This document shows positions 19,499 to 29,256 of a DNA stretch of 64,000 bases, piece after piece; the stretch's first letter is position 1, and the number at the start of each line of letters is the position of its first letter. Where the stretch lies: contig JAABQU010000221.1 of assembly GCA_011391285.1 (NCBI GenBank), forward strand, positions 49,128 through 113,127. Reading direction: 5' to 3'. The notes under the pieces are model-generated. The model worked only from the letters and a program-made list of their open reading frames with translations. It did not search any database and had not been told where the DNA came from. A program made the translations under genes and the position numbers. This DNA is from Thiobacillus sp. (lineage in GTDB: Bacteria; Pseudomonadota; Gammaproteobacteria; Burkholderiales; Thiobacillaceae).

Positions 19499-20464
19499 AT
19501 GAGCGCGCGCACTCTTCCCCTTGCGTTCGTGCTCATCACCCTGCTTGCCGGTTGCCAGTCCGCCGAGGTGGAAACGTTTCAAGGCTATGTCGAGGGCGAG
19601 CCGGTTCTCGTTGCTGCCCAGCAAAGTGGGCAGCTGACCTCGCTCACCGTGCAGCGGGGCGACGATGTCAAATCCGGGGCGCCGCTGTTCAGTCAGGACC
19701 GGGCCACCGAGGCCGCCAGCGTCAGCCAGGCCAGGGCCCAGTTGGCTCAGGCCGAGGCCCAGCTCGCCAACCTCGCCACGGGAAAACGTCCGCCGGAAAT
19801 TGCGGTCGTCGAAGCCCAGTTGAAGGACGCCGAAGCCCGGCGGACGCTGTCCGCCGAGCAGTTCAGCCGGCAGCAGGCGCTGGTCGCCAAAGGCTTTGTC
19901 AGTGCCGAATCTCTCGATGCGGCACGCACGCAACTGGCGCGGGACGAAGCCAGCGTCGCGCAAATGAAAGCCCAACTGGCCACCGCCCGCCTGCCCGGAC
20001 GCAGCGATGAGCGGGCCGCCGCGCAGGCGCAGGTCGCGGCGAGCCAGGCTGCGCTTGAGCAAAGCACGATCAGGCTCGAACAGACGTCGCAGCGCTCGCC
20101 CGTCTCCGGGCAGGTGCAGGACATTTACCACCGGGTCGGAGAATGGGCGGCCCCGGGTCAGGCTGTTGTCTCCATCCTGCCTGCGGAAAACATCAAGGTC
20201 CGCTTCTTCGTTCCGGAATCCACCTTGGGCGCGCTGCGTACCAGGCAAGCCGTCGCCATCCATTGCGACGGCTGCCCGGCCACCGTGCCCGCCACCATCC
20301 GCTTCATCAGCACCACGGCGGAATACACGCCGCCGGTTTTGTTCAGCGAGAAAAATCGCCACCGGCTGGTCTATCTGGTGGAAGCCTGGCCGCAGCCGAA
20401 GGACGCCGTGCAACTGCATCCCGGCCAGCCGGTGAGTGTGACCCTGAACATCGCCAGGCAATGA
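19499..20464 (+). CDS. HlyD-family membrane fusion lipoprotein of an ABC exporter
   Basis: Periplasmic adaptor linking an inner-membrane ABC exporter to an outer-membrane channel. The 321-aa product has a lipoprotein signal (VLITLLAGC, Cys19), a split biotinyl-lipoyl domain (QQSGQLTSLTVQRGDDVKSG and SPVSGQVQDIYHRVGEW) and between them a long Ala/Gln-rich alpha-hairpin (about residues 75-195). It resembles E. coli YbhG. The stop overlaps the ATPase ATG. No TolC partner is adjacent; the TolC homologue at 30.3 kb belongs to an RND operon. Confidence 0.87.
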   Translation: MSARTLPLAFVLITLLAGCQSAEVETFQGYVEGEPVLVAAQQSGQLTSLTVQRGDDVKSGAPLFSQDRATEAASVSQARAQLAQAEAQLANLATGKRPPEIAVVEAQLKDAEARRTLSAEQFSRQQALVAKGFVSAESLDAARTQLARDEASVAQMKAQLATARLPGRSDERAAAQAQVAASQAALEQSTIRLEQTSQRSPVSGQVQDIYHRVGEWAAPGQAVVSILPAENIKVRFFVPESTLGALRTRQAVAIHCDGCPATVPATIRFISTTAEYTPPVLFSEKNRHRLVYLVEAWPQPKDAVQLHPGQPVSVTLNIARQ

Positions 20465-21375
20465 ACGGCGAGTACGCCATCGATGTGCATGGCCTGAGCA
20501 AATCGTTCGGCCACAAGCGCGTCGTCAACGGCCTGAGCCTGCAGGTTGAGAAAGGCGAAATCTACGGGTTCCTGGGGCCCAACGGCAGCGGCAAGACCAC
20601 CTCCATCCGCATGCTGTGCGGCCTCCTGACGCCGGACGAAGGCAGCGGCACCTGCCTGGGTTACGACGTGCGCAGCCAAAGTGCAGAAATCAAGAAGCAG
20701 GTGGGCTACATGACCCAGCGTTTCAGCTTCTACGAAGACCTCACCATCCGCGAAAACCTCGATTTCGTCGCCCGCCTCTATGACATGCCCAAGCGCAGGC
20801 AAACCGTGCAAGCCGGCATGGAAGAACTGGGTCTGGCGGACCGGGCGGACCAGCTTGCCGGCACGCTCTCCGGCGGCTGGAAGCAGCGCCTGGCGCTGGC
20901 GGCCTGCATGCTGCATCGCCCGCGCCTGCTGCTGCTGGACGAACCGACCGCGGGGGTCGACCCCAAGGCACGGCGCGACTTCTGGGATGAAATCCACCGG
21001 TTGGCGGGGCAGGGCATCAGCGTGCTGGTGTCGACCCACTACATGGACGAGGCGGCCCGCTGCCATCGCCTGGCCTATATCGCCTACGGCAATCTGCTGG
21101 CATCCGGCTCGCCGGAAGAACTCATCGCCCGAAGCGGCCTCGCCTCGTTCGACGTGAAGGACGACGACCCGGCCCTGGCCGAACGCCTGCGAACGCTGCC
21201 GGGTGTGCAACAGGTCGTTGCCATGGGCAATCTGTACAGCGTCAGCGGCCGCGACGGCCCGTTGATCGCCCGCGGCCTCTCCGGCCTGGAAGGTCTGCGC
21301 TTCGAGCGGGCGGAAACCGGACTCGAGCAGGTCTTCATCCAGCTCATGGACAACGTGCAGGACGCCGCACCATGA
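20461..21375 (+). CDS. ABC transporter ATP-binding protein
   Basis: ATPase of the three-gene exporter, 304 aa with one nucleotide-binding domain. Walker A is GFLGPNGSGKTTSIRML, the signature is TLSGGWKQRLALA and Walker B is LLLLDEPTAGVDP, followed by the H-loop STHYMDEA. It belongs to the drug/polysaccharide exporter (CcmA-like, DrrA/YhiH) group. ATG 20461 overlaps the previous stop; the longer ORF upstream runs antiparallel in codon use through the adaptor gene and was rejected. It overlaps the permease by 4 bases. Confidence 0.92.
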   Translation: MNGEYAIDVHGLSKSFGHKRVVNGLSLQVEKGEIYGFLGPNGSGKTTSIRMLCGLLTPDEGSGTCLGYDVRSQSAEIKKQVGYMTQRFSFYEDLTIRENLDFVARLYDMPKRRQTVQAGMEELGLADRADQLAGTLSGGWKQRLALAACMLHRPRLLLLDEPTAGVDPKARRDFWDEIHRLAGQGISVLVSTHYMDEAARCHRLAYIAYGNLLASGSPEELIARSGLASFDVKDDDPALAERLRTLPGVQQVVAMGNLYSVSGRDGPLIARGLSGLEGLRFERAETGLEQVFIQLMDNVQDAAP

Positions 21376-22508
21376 AATTTCCGCTGGCTTGGCACCGCCT
21401 GTGGGCGATCGTGCTGAAGGAATTCGTGCAGATGCGGCGCGACCGCATCACCTTCGCCATGATGGTGGCCATCCCCGTGATGCAGCTGGTGCTGTTCGGC
21501 TTTGCCATCAATACCGACCCCAAGCGGCTGCCGACAGTGGTGTTCGATGCCAGTCCCAGCGCCTATACCCGCAGCTTCGTGGCCAGCCTGGAAAACAGCG
21601 GCTACTTCGATGTGCTCACCCCACCCGCCAGCGTCGCCGAGGCGCGCGAGGCCATGGCGATTGGCGAAGTTCAGTTCATCATTTCCATCCCGCCGGAATT
21701 TTCTCGCCAGCTGGTGCGGGGCGAGAAACCGGTGGTCCTGCTGGAAGCCGATGCCTCCGACCCCTCGGCTACCGGCAATGCGATCTCCGCCCTGAACAGC
21801 CTCAACCAGAGCGCCCTGCAGCACGACCTGAAAGGGCCTTTGGCTCGCCTCGGCAGCGTGCCGCCGCCGTTCGAAATCCGTGTGCAGCGCAACTACAACC
21901 CGGAAGGCATCACCCAGTACAACATCGTCCCCGGTTTGATGGGCACCATCCTCACCATGACCATGATCATGATGACCGGCATGGCCATGACCCGAGAACT
22001 CGAACGCGGCACGCTGGAAAATCTGCTCGCCTTTCCGGTGCACCCGCTGGAAGTGATGATCGGAAAGATCCTGCCTTACATCATCGTCGGCTACATCCAG
22101 GTCACGGTCATCCTCGTCGCCGCCCATTTCCTGTTCAGCGTGCCCATCGCCGGAAGCCTGCCCCTGCTGCTGGCCTGCGTGCTGGTTTTTCTCGCCGCCA
22201 ACCTCACCGTCGGCATGATGTTTTCCACCATCGCCAAAAGCCAGCTGCAGGCGATGCAGATGACCTTCTTCTTTTTCCTGCCGTCCATGCTGCTGTCCGG
22301 CTTCATGTTCCCCTTCCGCGGCATGCCCCACTGGGCCCAGGTCATCGGCGAGGGATTGCCGCTCACCCACTTCCTGCGCATCGTGCGCGGCATCATGCTG
22401 AAGGGCAACGGCTGGACCGAAACCTGGCCCAATGTCTGGCCCTTGCTGGTGTTCATGGTGGTGGTGATGCTGATCGGCTTCAAGCGCTATCGGAAAACCC
22501 TGGACTGA
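21372..22508 (+). CDS. ABC-2 type permease of the exporter
   Basis: Inner-membrane permease of 378 aa. It has one N-terminal TM (about 28-48, FAMMVAIPVMQLVLFGFAIN), a large periplasmic loop, and five C-terminal TMs from about residue 180 containing ELERGTLENLLAFPVHPLEVMIGK, the ABC-2 permease signature. It resembles the YhhJ/YbhS proteins. Only one permease is encoded, so a homodimer is expected, whereas E. coli Ybh uses two. It converges with the LysR gene across 170 bases in which I see no gene or clear terminator. Confidence 0.9.
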   Translation: MKFPLAWHRLWAIVLKEFVQMRRDRITFAMMVAIPVMQLVLFGFAINTDPKRLPTVVFDASPSAYTRSFVASLENSGYFDVLTPPASVAEAREAMAIGEVQFIISIPPEFSRQLVRGEKPVVLLEADASDPSATGNAISALNSLNQSALQHDLKGPLARLGSVPPPFEIRVQRNYNPEGITQYNIVPGLMGTILTMTMIMMTGMAMTRELERGTLENLLAFPVHPLEVMIGKILPYIIVGYIQVTVILVAAHFLFSVPIAGSLPLLLACVLVFLAANLTVGMMFSTIAKSQLQAMQMTFFFFLPSMLLSGFMFPFRGMPHWAQVIGEGLPLTHFLRIVRGIMLKGNGWTETWPNVWPLLVFMVVVMLIGFKRYRKTLD

Positions 22509-22678
22509 GCCTGGGCCGCGTTTGCAATGACTGTCCACTCTCTGTGGGTACGATCACTTCTGGCCGTTTTGCGCCCTTCACTCCCTGGCCCTGGATCGCA
22601 GGCGACGTTCGATCTGATCACGCGCCCGTCGTCACTTTCCTCGTCCAGCGCCGTGGTGAAACGCGTCAGTTGTCTTGA

Positions 22679-23536
22679 TCAGATGTCGCGCGCCTGCTCC
22701 GCGCGTGCCAGTTCGCGCAGTCCGTCGAGCGCGCTTTTGAGCGTGGCGCTCTCGCTGTCGTGTGGAAACACCATCCAGGCGGGCAGCCTGAATCGGGGGC
22801 TGTCCGGCACGCGCCACAGCTGTCCGGCCTCGATATACCGCCGCACCAACCGTTGCGGAAAATAGCCACTGCCGCCGTAGGTCAGCAACTGTTGCACACC
22901 GAGCCAGCCGATGTTGGCGACCAGGGTGGGCGGCGGCATGTCAGGGTAATGGCCGCTGAACTGGGCGTGGAATTCCGGCCCCCAGTCGATGTGGATGTAG
23001 CCCTCATCCGGCCAGCCGCGCGCAAGATCGCTGGTTACCAGAAGCAGGGTTTCGTCGAACAGCGGCTCCACCGTGAGGCCGGCGCGCGACGTCGGCGTAT
23101 ACATCACGCCGATGTCCACCGTGCCCTCGATCAGGCCCTGCATGATGTCGGCCTCGAAGCCGATTTCCAGCCGCAGCGACACATCCGGCGCGGCCTCGCG
23201 CATCCATGCCACCCAGTGCGGCAAAAAACCTTCCCATAACGCGATTCGGCCCGACAGCGTCAGCACGTCGTGAAAGCCCTGCGGCAGGCCGACATCGTGC
23301 AGCGCCTGCTCGAGCGTGCGCACCAGATGTTTCGCGTGGCGCAGGAAGCGCTTGCCCGATGGCGTCAGTTCGGCGCCATTGCGCCCACGCTGAAACAAAC
23401 GTGCGCCGAGCGTGGTTTCCAGGGTGTGGATGCGCGCGCTGACGGTTGACTGCGTCACGTGCAGGCGGCTGGCCGCGGCGACAAAGTTGCCGGTGGCGGC
23501 CACCATCAGAAAGGTGCGGGCGAGTTCAGTGTCCAT
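22679..23536 (-). CDS. LysR-family transcriptional regulator
   Basis: A 285-aa regulator with an N-terminal winged HTH (FLMVAATGNFVAAASRLHVT, QSTVSARIHTLE) and a C-terminal effector domain. It is divergent from the DsrC-like gene across a 108-base AT-rich interval holding two inverted repeats, one with the T-N11-A pattern expected for LysR operators. Control of the DsrC-like/HPP pair is therefore likely, but the effector is unknown. C-terminal family members of this type are often annotated as CysB-unrelated, AT-rich-site regulators; I cannot narrow it. Confidence 0.88.
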   Translation of the reverse strand: MDTELARTFLMVAATGNFVAAASRLHVTQSTVSARIHTLETTLGARLFQRGRNGAELTPSGKRFLRHAKHLVRTLEQALHDVGLPQGFHDVLTLSGRIALWEGFLPHWVAWMREAAPDVSLRLEIGFEADIMQGLIEGTVDIGVMYTPTSRAGLTVEPLFDETLLLVTSDLARGWPDEGYIHIDWGPEFHAQFSGHYPDMPPPTLVANIGWLGVQQLLTYGGSGYFPQRLVRRYIEAGQLWRVPDSPRFRLPAWMVFPHDSESATLKSALDGLRELARAEQARDI

Positions 23537-23547
23537 GACTGTTTTAT

Positions 23548-23566
23548 ATATCGGAATATTCGATAT
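23548..23566. promoter_or_regulatory. Inverted repeat in LysR/DsrC-like intergenic region (candidate operator)
   Basis: Arms ATATCG (23548-23553) and CGATAT (23561-23566) are separated by GAATATT. It fits the LysR T-N11-A pattern and lies 12 bases before the lysR start codon on the opposite strand, a typical autoregulatory site. Confidence 0.45.
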
Positions 23567-23577
23567 TAGATAGCAAA

Positions 23578-23615
23578 ATATATCGTTGGATTGATATATA
23601 AGGAATCCCTAAACT
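23578..23615 (+). promoter_or_regulatory. Candidate promoter of DsrC-like gene with inverted repeat
   Basis: Arms ATATATC (23578-23584) and GATATAT (23593-23599) flank GTTGGATT. TTGGAT (23587-23592) and TAAACT (23610-23615) are 17 bases apart, a plausible sigma-70 -35/-10. The block CGTTGGATTGATATAT (23584-23599) recurs with one mismatch before the rubrerythrin gene at 36435-36450. Confidence 0.45.
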
Positions 23616-23644
23616 AGGGTCGTCCCATAAAAAAGGAGCCCATC

Positions 23645-23983
23645 ATGAATCAACTATCCACCCTCGAGGCCCTGATGCCCGAACGCGATGCCGAAGGATA
23701 TCTGGTCGAGCCCGAAAACTGGAACGAGGACGTGGCCCGAGCCCTGGCCCAGGAAGAGAACATCCAGCTCACCGACGTTCACTGGGACACGATCCGGTTC
23801 ATGCGCGATTACTTCGATGAACACCAGGTCATCGCCGATGCCCGTTTTGTCATCAAGCACCTGGCAGAAAAAATCGGAAAGGATGCGCACAAGAAGCTGT
23901 TCGAGTTGTACCCCTACGGCTATGTGAAACAGGCATGCAAGATTGCCGGCATGCGGCGCCCGCGCGCCTGGAGTACGGGTTGA
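23645..23983 (+). CDS. DsrC/TusE-family sulfur-relay-like protein, C-terminal Cys replaced
   Basis: A 112-aa member of the DsrC/TusE family, small cytoplasmic sulfur carriers that work with sulfite reductase or in tRNA thiolation. Family blocks are EGYLVEPENWNEDVARALA and RFMRDYFDEH. The C-terminal arm reads YVKQACKIAGMRRPRAWSTG: C98 matches the inner Cys of DsrC, but the position of the near-terminal Cys (11 residues on) is W109. So neither the two-Cys DsrC trisulfide chemistry nor the TusE terminal Cys is possible. AGGAG lies 6 bases before the ATG. It is divergent from LysR and followed by an HPP protein. Confidence 0.87.
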   Translation: MNQLSTLEALMPERDAEGYLVEPENWNEDVARALAQEENIQLTDVHWDTIRFMRDYFDEHQVIADARFVIKHLAEKIGKDAHKKLFELYPYGYVKQACKIAGMRRPRAWSTG

Positions 23984-24038
23984 TGATCCGTTACCGGCCC
24001 CGTACCCGTTGCGGTGAGCGGTGCGGGGGTAAACCGTA

Positions 24039-24749
24039 ATGGTGCGCAAACTGGCGTATACCGTATCGGGGCGCGAACAATGGATTTCGGCTGCGGGCGG
24101 GCTGATCGGCATGCTCGCGGTGTGGTGGATCAGCGCACTCCTGCTCGACAGCCAGGGCGCGGTGCTGGTCGGTACCTCGATGGGATCCACGGCCGTCATG
24201 CTGTTCGCGGCGCCGCACGGCCCCATGTCGCAGCCGTGGCCGCTGATCGGCGGGCATCTTGTATCGGCCCTGGCCGGGGTGGCCTGTGTGCAATGGCTCG
24301 GCAGCGAGCACATGATGACGGCGCCCCTGGCCGTGGGGCTGTCGATTGCAGCCATGTACAGCCTGCGTTGCCTGCACCCGCCGGGCGGCGCGACCGCGCT
24401 GGGTGCCGTACTGGGCGGCGAGTCCGTGCATGCGCTGGGCTACCTCTATGTGCTCAGTCCCATCCTGCTGAATTCGCTGGTTATCCTGGCGGTGGCGGTG
24501 GCGTTCAACTACCCCTTTGCCTGGCGGCGCTACCCGCAGTGCTGGCATTGCCGTGCGCAGCCGCGTGCCACGCCGGTCAAGGAAAGCATGATTCCGCACA
24601 GCAACCTGGTGTATGCGCTGAGCCAGATCGATACCTTCGTCGATGTGAGCGAAGAGGACCTGCAGCAGATCTACGCGCTGGCAATGGGTCAACAGTCCAC
24701 GTCCGAAGGGGCACCGATGCAGGCCAGGCCTGCCGAGTCACTGCGTTAG
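24039..24749 (+). CDS. HPP-family integral membrane protein
   Basis: A 236-aa membrane protein with about four to five TM segments (residues 15-160). It carries the family signature HPPGGATAL at 113-121. HPP proteins are poorly characterised; plant and cyanobacterial members move nitrite across membranes. The usual C-terminal CBS domains are missing; a short soluble tail (SNLVYALSQIDTFVDVSEED) remains. It is 55 bases downstream of the DsrC-like gene, so it is probably in the same transcript. Any role with sulfur or nitrite is inference. Confidence 0.83.
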   Translation: MVRKLAYTVSGREQWISAAGGLIGMLAVWWISALLLDSQGAVLVGTSMGSTAVMLFAAPHGPMSQPWPLIGGHLVSALAGVACVQWLGSEHMMTAPLAVGLSIAAMYSLRCLHPPGGATALGAVLGGESVHALGYLYVLSPILLNSLVILAVAVAFNYPFAWRRYPQCWHCRAQPRATPVKESMIPHSNLVYALSQIDTFVDVSEEDLQQIYALAMGQQSTSEGAPMQARPAESLR

Positions 24750-24766
24750 CAGCCGCTGGGCAATCT

Positions 24767-25699
24767 TCAGCCCAGCGTGGTATCCAGCACCATCATTACG
24801 GCGAACCCGGCCATCAGACCAAGGGTGGCCGGCGTCTGGTGGCCGTTGCGATGGGTTTCCGGAATCACCTCGTGGCTCACCACGAAGATCATCGCGCCGG
24901 CCGCGAGTCCGAGCCCGATGGGGTAAGCCAGGACCAGGCCACTCGCCAGCCCGACCCCGAGCAGCGCACCGACCGGCTCCATCAGGCCGCTCAAGGCGGC
25001 TACCCACACCGCGCGTGACGGGCTCAGGCCGGCGGCCTTCAAGGCCATGGCGACCGCCAGCCCCTCGGGAATGTCCTGGATGGCAATCGCGGTGGTGAGC
25101 GGCAGGCCGACGCTGAGGTCACCCTGCGAAAACGACACGCCGATCGCCATGCCTTCCGGCAGGTTGTGCAGCGCGATGGCGAACACGAACAGCCATACCC
25201 GGCTCACCCGCCCGCAGCCTGCGCCGCAGGGGCCGCCGTGTTCGTGCTCGTGCGGGGTGAACTGGTCGAGCCCCAGCATCAGCAACACGCCGAGCCCGAG
25301 GCCGGCCACCACGGTGAGGGCGCCCACGGTCGCGCTGCCGGTGAGCGTTTCCCCGGCGGCAAGACCGGGCAGGATGAGCGAGAAGGAACTCGCGGCCAGC
25401 ATCATGCCCGCCGCCAGCCCGAGCATGGTGTCCTCCGTGCGATTGGACAGACCGCGCAGGAACAGGGCGGGCAATGCGCCCAGCGCGGTGGCGGCAAAGC
25501 CGGCCGTCCCGCCCAGCAGACCCAGCCGCAGCGCCGCATCGGCTTCGCCCACCGCGATGCGCCAGACGCTCATCAGCAGCAGCCAGACAACCACCGCGAG
25601 CGCCAGCGCCAGACCGGCGCTGGTCCAGGGATGGGCGTGTGCCTGGATCCGCCACGTCGCGCGCCAGCTGATGGACTGTTCGGGTTGCGCGGGTTCCAT
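24767..25699 (-). CDS. ZIP-family divalent metal transporter
   Basis: Inner-membrane zinc/iron permease of about 310 aa. Eight TM segments can be traced; the metal-binding helices show ALHNLPEGMAIGVSF and FVVSHEVIPETH, and a His-rich loop HEHEHGG with nearby Cys (CGAGCG) lies between them. I chose ATG 25699 (MEPAQPEQ). A TTG at 25720 in the same frame overlaps the stop of the small ORF upstream, which would allow coupled translation and a product seven residues longer. It converges with the HPP gene. Confidence 0.88.
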   Translation of the reverse strand: MEPAQPEQSISWRATWRIQAHAHPWTSAGLALALAVVVWLLLMSVWRIAVGEADAALRLGLLGGTAGFAATALGALPALFLRGLSNRTEDTMLGLAAGMMLAASSFSLILPGLAAGETLTGSATVGALTVVAGLGLGVLLMLGLDQFTPHEHEHGGPCGAGCGRVSRVWLFVFAIALHNLPEGMAIGVSFSQGDLSVGLPLTTAIAIQDIPEGLAVAMALKAAGLSPSRAVWVAALSGLMEPVGALLGVGLASGLVLAYPIGLGLAAGAMIFVVSHEVIPETHRNGHQTPATLGLMAGFAVMMVLDTTLG

Positions 25700-25716
25700 C
25701 GTGGGCTGTTTTCCGG

Positions 25717-25821
25717 TCAACCGATGCCAAGCGGCACATCGTCGCCATACTGTGCCGCTATTCGCGCGGTTGCCGCCTCGCGACGCCAGTTCCAGACAAT
25801 TCTGTACAAGCTCAATGCCAT
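25717..25821 (-). CDS. 34-aa small ORF upstream of the ZIP transporter
   Basis: Reads MALSLYRIVWNWRREAATAR then IAAQYGDDVPLGIG. A strong Shine-Dalgarno sequence (GAGGAG) lies 7 bases before the ATG at 25821, and the TGA overlaps a TTG start of the ZIP frame. The peptide is amphipathic with a short hydrophobic start and is too small for standard gene calls. It may be a leader peptide for the transporter or an independent small protein. I do not recognise the family. Confidence 0.5.
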   Translation of the reverse strand: MALSLYRIVWNWRREAATARIAAQYGDDVPLGIG

Positions 25822-25962
25822 GATCATTCTCCTCGATGCTTCAGCATAGAAGCTGAATTTGCGCTTTGACTGCCGGCCTCGACACCGGCTGTCTTGCGCT
25901 CATTTAAGGGCATCCAGGACTGATTGGAAAATGGGAATAATCGTACGGCCCGATCGCCAACA

Positions 25963-26457
25963 TCAATGGCAAGCGGCCAGCCAGTAGCGGTGCGGATAGT
26001 GTCGCGCCGCGTCTTCCACCGGCAGTCGCTGCAGGCCGCGTGCTTCGAAAAATCCATTGGCGTCCGCCTGCGCCTTGACCAGCACGCCAACAAAACCCTG
26101 CGCCTGGGCGGCCGCTGCCGCCTCATCGAGCAGGCGACCGCCGACACCGCGATGTTGATGGGCGGGATCGACGTAAAGCCCGTGCAGCAGCAAGCCGCGC
26201 TGCCCGGCGGGCAGGTCGCGTGGATCGGCCGGTTCCCAGGCGGCGATGCCGACCAGCGCGTGGTCCGCATCCTCCGCCACCACGAGGTGAAGATGAACGA
26301 GGTCGTGCGCGTGGTAGCGGTAGCTCGGCAGACTCAGGCGCTTCACCCGCTCGGGCAATTGCCACGTCGCAATGGCGCGCTCGACGATGCCGTTGATCGC
26401 AGGCAGGTCGTCGGCGTTCGCCTGCCGCAGGTGAAATGCGGTCGTCGGCGATTGCAT
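25963..26457 (-). CDS. GNAT-family N-acetyltransferase
   Basis: A 164-aa acetyltransferase of unknown substrate. The start FHLRQANADDLPAINGIVER is the usual GNAT beta1-alpha1 segment, and LHGLYVDPAHQHRGVGGRLL contains the acetyl-CoA motif (Q/R-x-x-G-x-G/A). ATG 26457 was chosen; the longer frame upstream is arginine-rich shadow sequence. It is 14 bases after the 29-codon ORF and probably shares a transcript with the katG cluster on the same strand. Confidence 0.82.
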   Translation of the reverse strand: MQSPTTAFHLRQANADDLPAINGIVERAIATWQLPERVKRLSLPSYRYHAHDLVHLHLVVAEDADHALVGIAAWEPADPRDLPAGQRGLLLHGLYVDPAHQHRGVGGRLLDEAAAAAQAQGFVGVLVKAQADANGFFEARGLQRLPVEDAARHYPHRYWLAACH

Positions 26458-26471
26458 GGAGACCGCAGGCC

Positions 26472-26561
26472 TCACTCCGGCATCTCCAGCGTCACGCCCT
26501 CGAGGCCGGCGCCGAGCAAGGCCAGCGCGGCAAGCAGGTGGTGGCCCATTTGTTCGATCAT
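26472..26561 (-). CDS. 29-aa small ORF between two minus-strand genes
   Basis: Reads MIEQMGHHLLAALALLGAGL then EGVTLEMPE. AAGGAG lies 9 bases before the ATG at 26561. It is hydrophobic in the middle (residues 9-20), so possibly membrane-associated. It fits exactly between the 103-aa hypothetical gene and the GNAT gene. There is no family I recognise; coding status rests on the ribosome site and spacing. Confidence 0.4.
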   Translation of the reverse strand: MIEQMGHHLLAALALLGAGLEGVTLEMPE

Positions 26562-26582
26562 GGTTCGGTCTCCTTTTGCTTA

Positions 26583-26894
26583 TTAAAGGTATTTGATGCG
26601 GCTGCGCACGTCTTCGATGTCTGTCGCGACGTCGCGCAGCGTGGCGCCGTCGTCGGCGGCACCGGCGATCACCGCGCGCCCCGATACCGGGATGAGGGTG
26701 TCGATCTGGAAGCGCCCGGTGGTGCCGCGCAGGAAGCATTCCTCGTCGAAATAGAGGCGGTCTCCCGCTGTTCCGACGGCGTCGGACTCGATCGTGTCGT
26801 AGCCGATCAGTCCGGCCAGGTCTGCATGGCTGTGGAGGTCGATAGCCTCGATGCTGCGGTGTTCGGGGTCGATCAGCAAGGCTTTCATTTGCAT
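26583..26894 (-). CDS. Conserved-looking hypothetical protein (103 aa)
   Basis: I do not recognise the family. It is a small acidic, soluble, probably alpha/beta protein beginning MKALLIDPEHRSIEAIDL and containing YDTIESDAVGTAGDRLYFDE. The pattern (a conserved opening that stores a numeric or metadata-like value) resembles phage and plasmid DUF3846-type proteins, but weakly. It lies downstream of katG on the same strand with a GC-rich hairpin between them, and before a 29-codon ORF. ATG 26894 or the internal ATG two codons later are equally possible starts. Confidence 0.6.
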   Translation of the reverse strand: MQMKALLIDPEHRSIEAIDLHSHADLAGLIGYDTIESDAVGTAGDRLYFDEECFLRGTTGRFQIDTLIPVSGRAVIAGAADDGATLRDVATDIEDVRSRIKYL

Positions 26895-26913
26895 CCTTTC
26901 AAAGGTTCAAACA

Positions 26914-26946
26914 GGCCGGCGCCCGCCGCTCGGCGGACAGCCGGCC
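26914..26946 (-). terminator. Candidate katG terminator
   Basis: On the minus strand, GGCCGGC (26946-26940) and GCCGGCC (26920-26914) form a GC-rich stem with an inner CCGC/GCGG stem, followed by TGTTTGAACC. The weak T-run makes it a moderate candidate; it starts eight bases after the katG stop. Confidence 0.45.
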
Positions 26947-26953
26947 CTACCGA

Positions 26954-29197
<2,244 letters not shown>

Positions 29198-29212
29198 TCA
29201 GAATTTGTCCCA

Positions 29213-29233
29213 TGAATATTCTAGAATGATTCA
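29213..29233. promoter_or_regulatory. Palindrome in katG-oxyR intergenic region (candidate OxyR site)
   Basis: TGAAT and ATTCA flank the perfect palindrome ATTCTAGAAT (29218-29227), with one extra base. It lies midway between the divergent starts, where an OxyR tetramer would control both genes. It does not clearly match the E. coli ATAG...CTAT consensus, so this rests on position and symmetry. Confidence 0.4.
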
Positions 29234-29256
29234 ATTGACATAATCGAACGGATGTC

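Noticed and set aside
22509..22678. Gene or terminator between the ABC permease and LysR
   Set aside because: ORFs are short, unsupported by ribosome sites and overlap coding strands; no stem with a T-run is visible.
29235..29240. TTGACA as -35 of oxyR
   Set aside because: Only 16 bases before the oxyR ATG, so a matching -10 would fall inside the gene.
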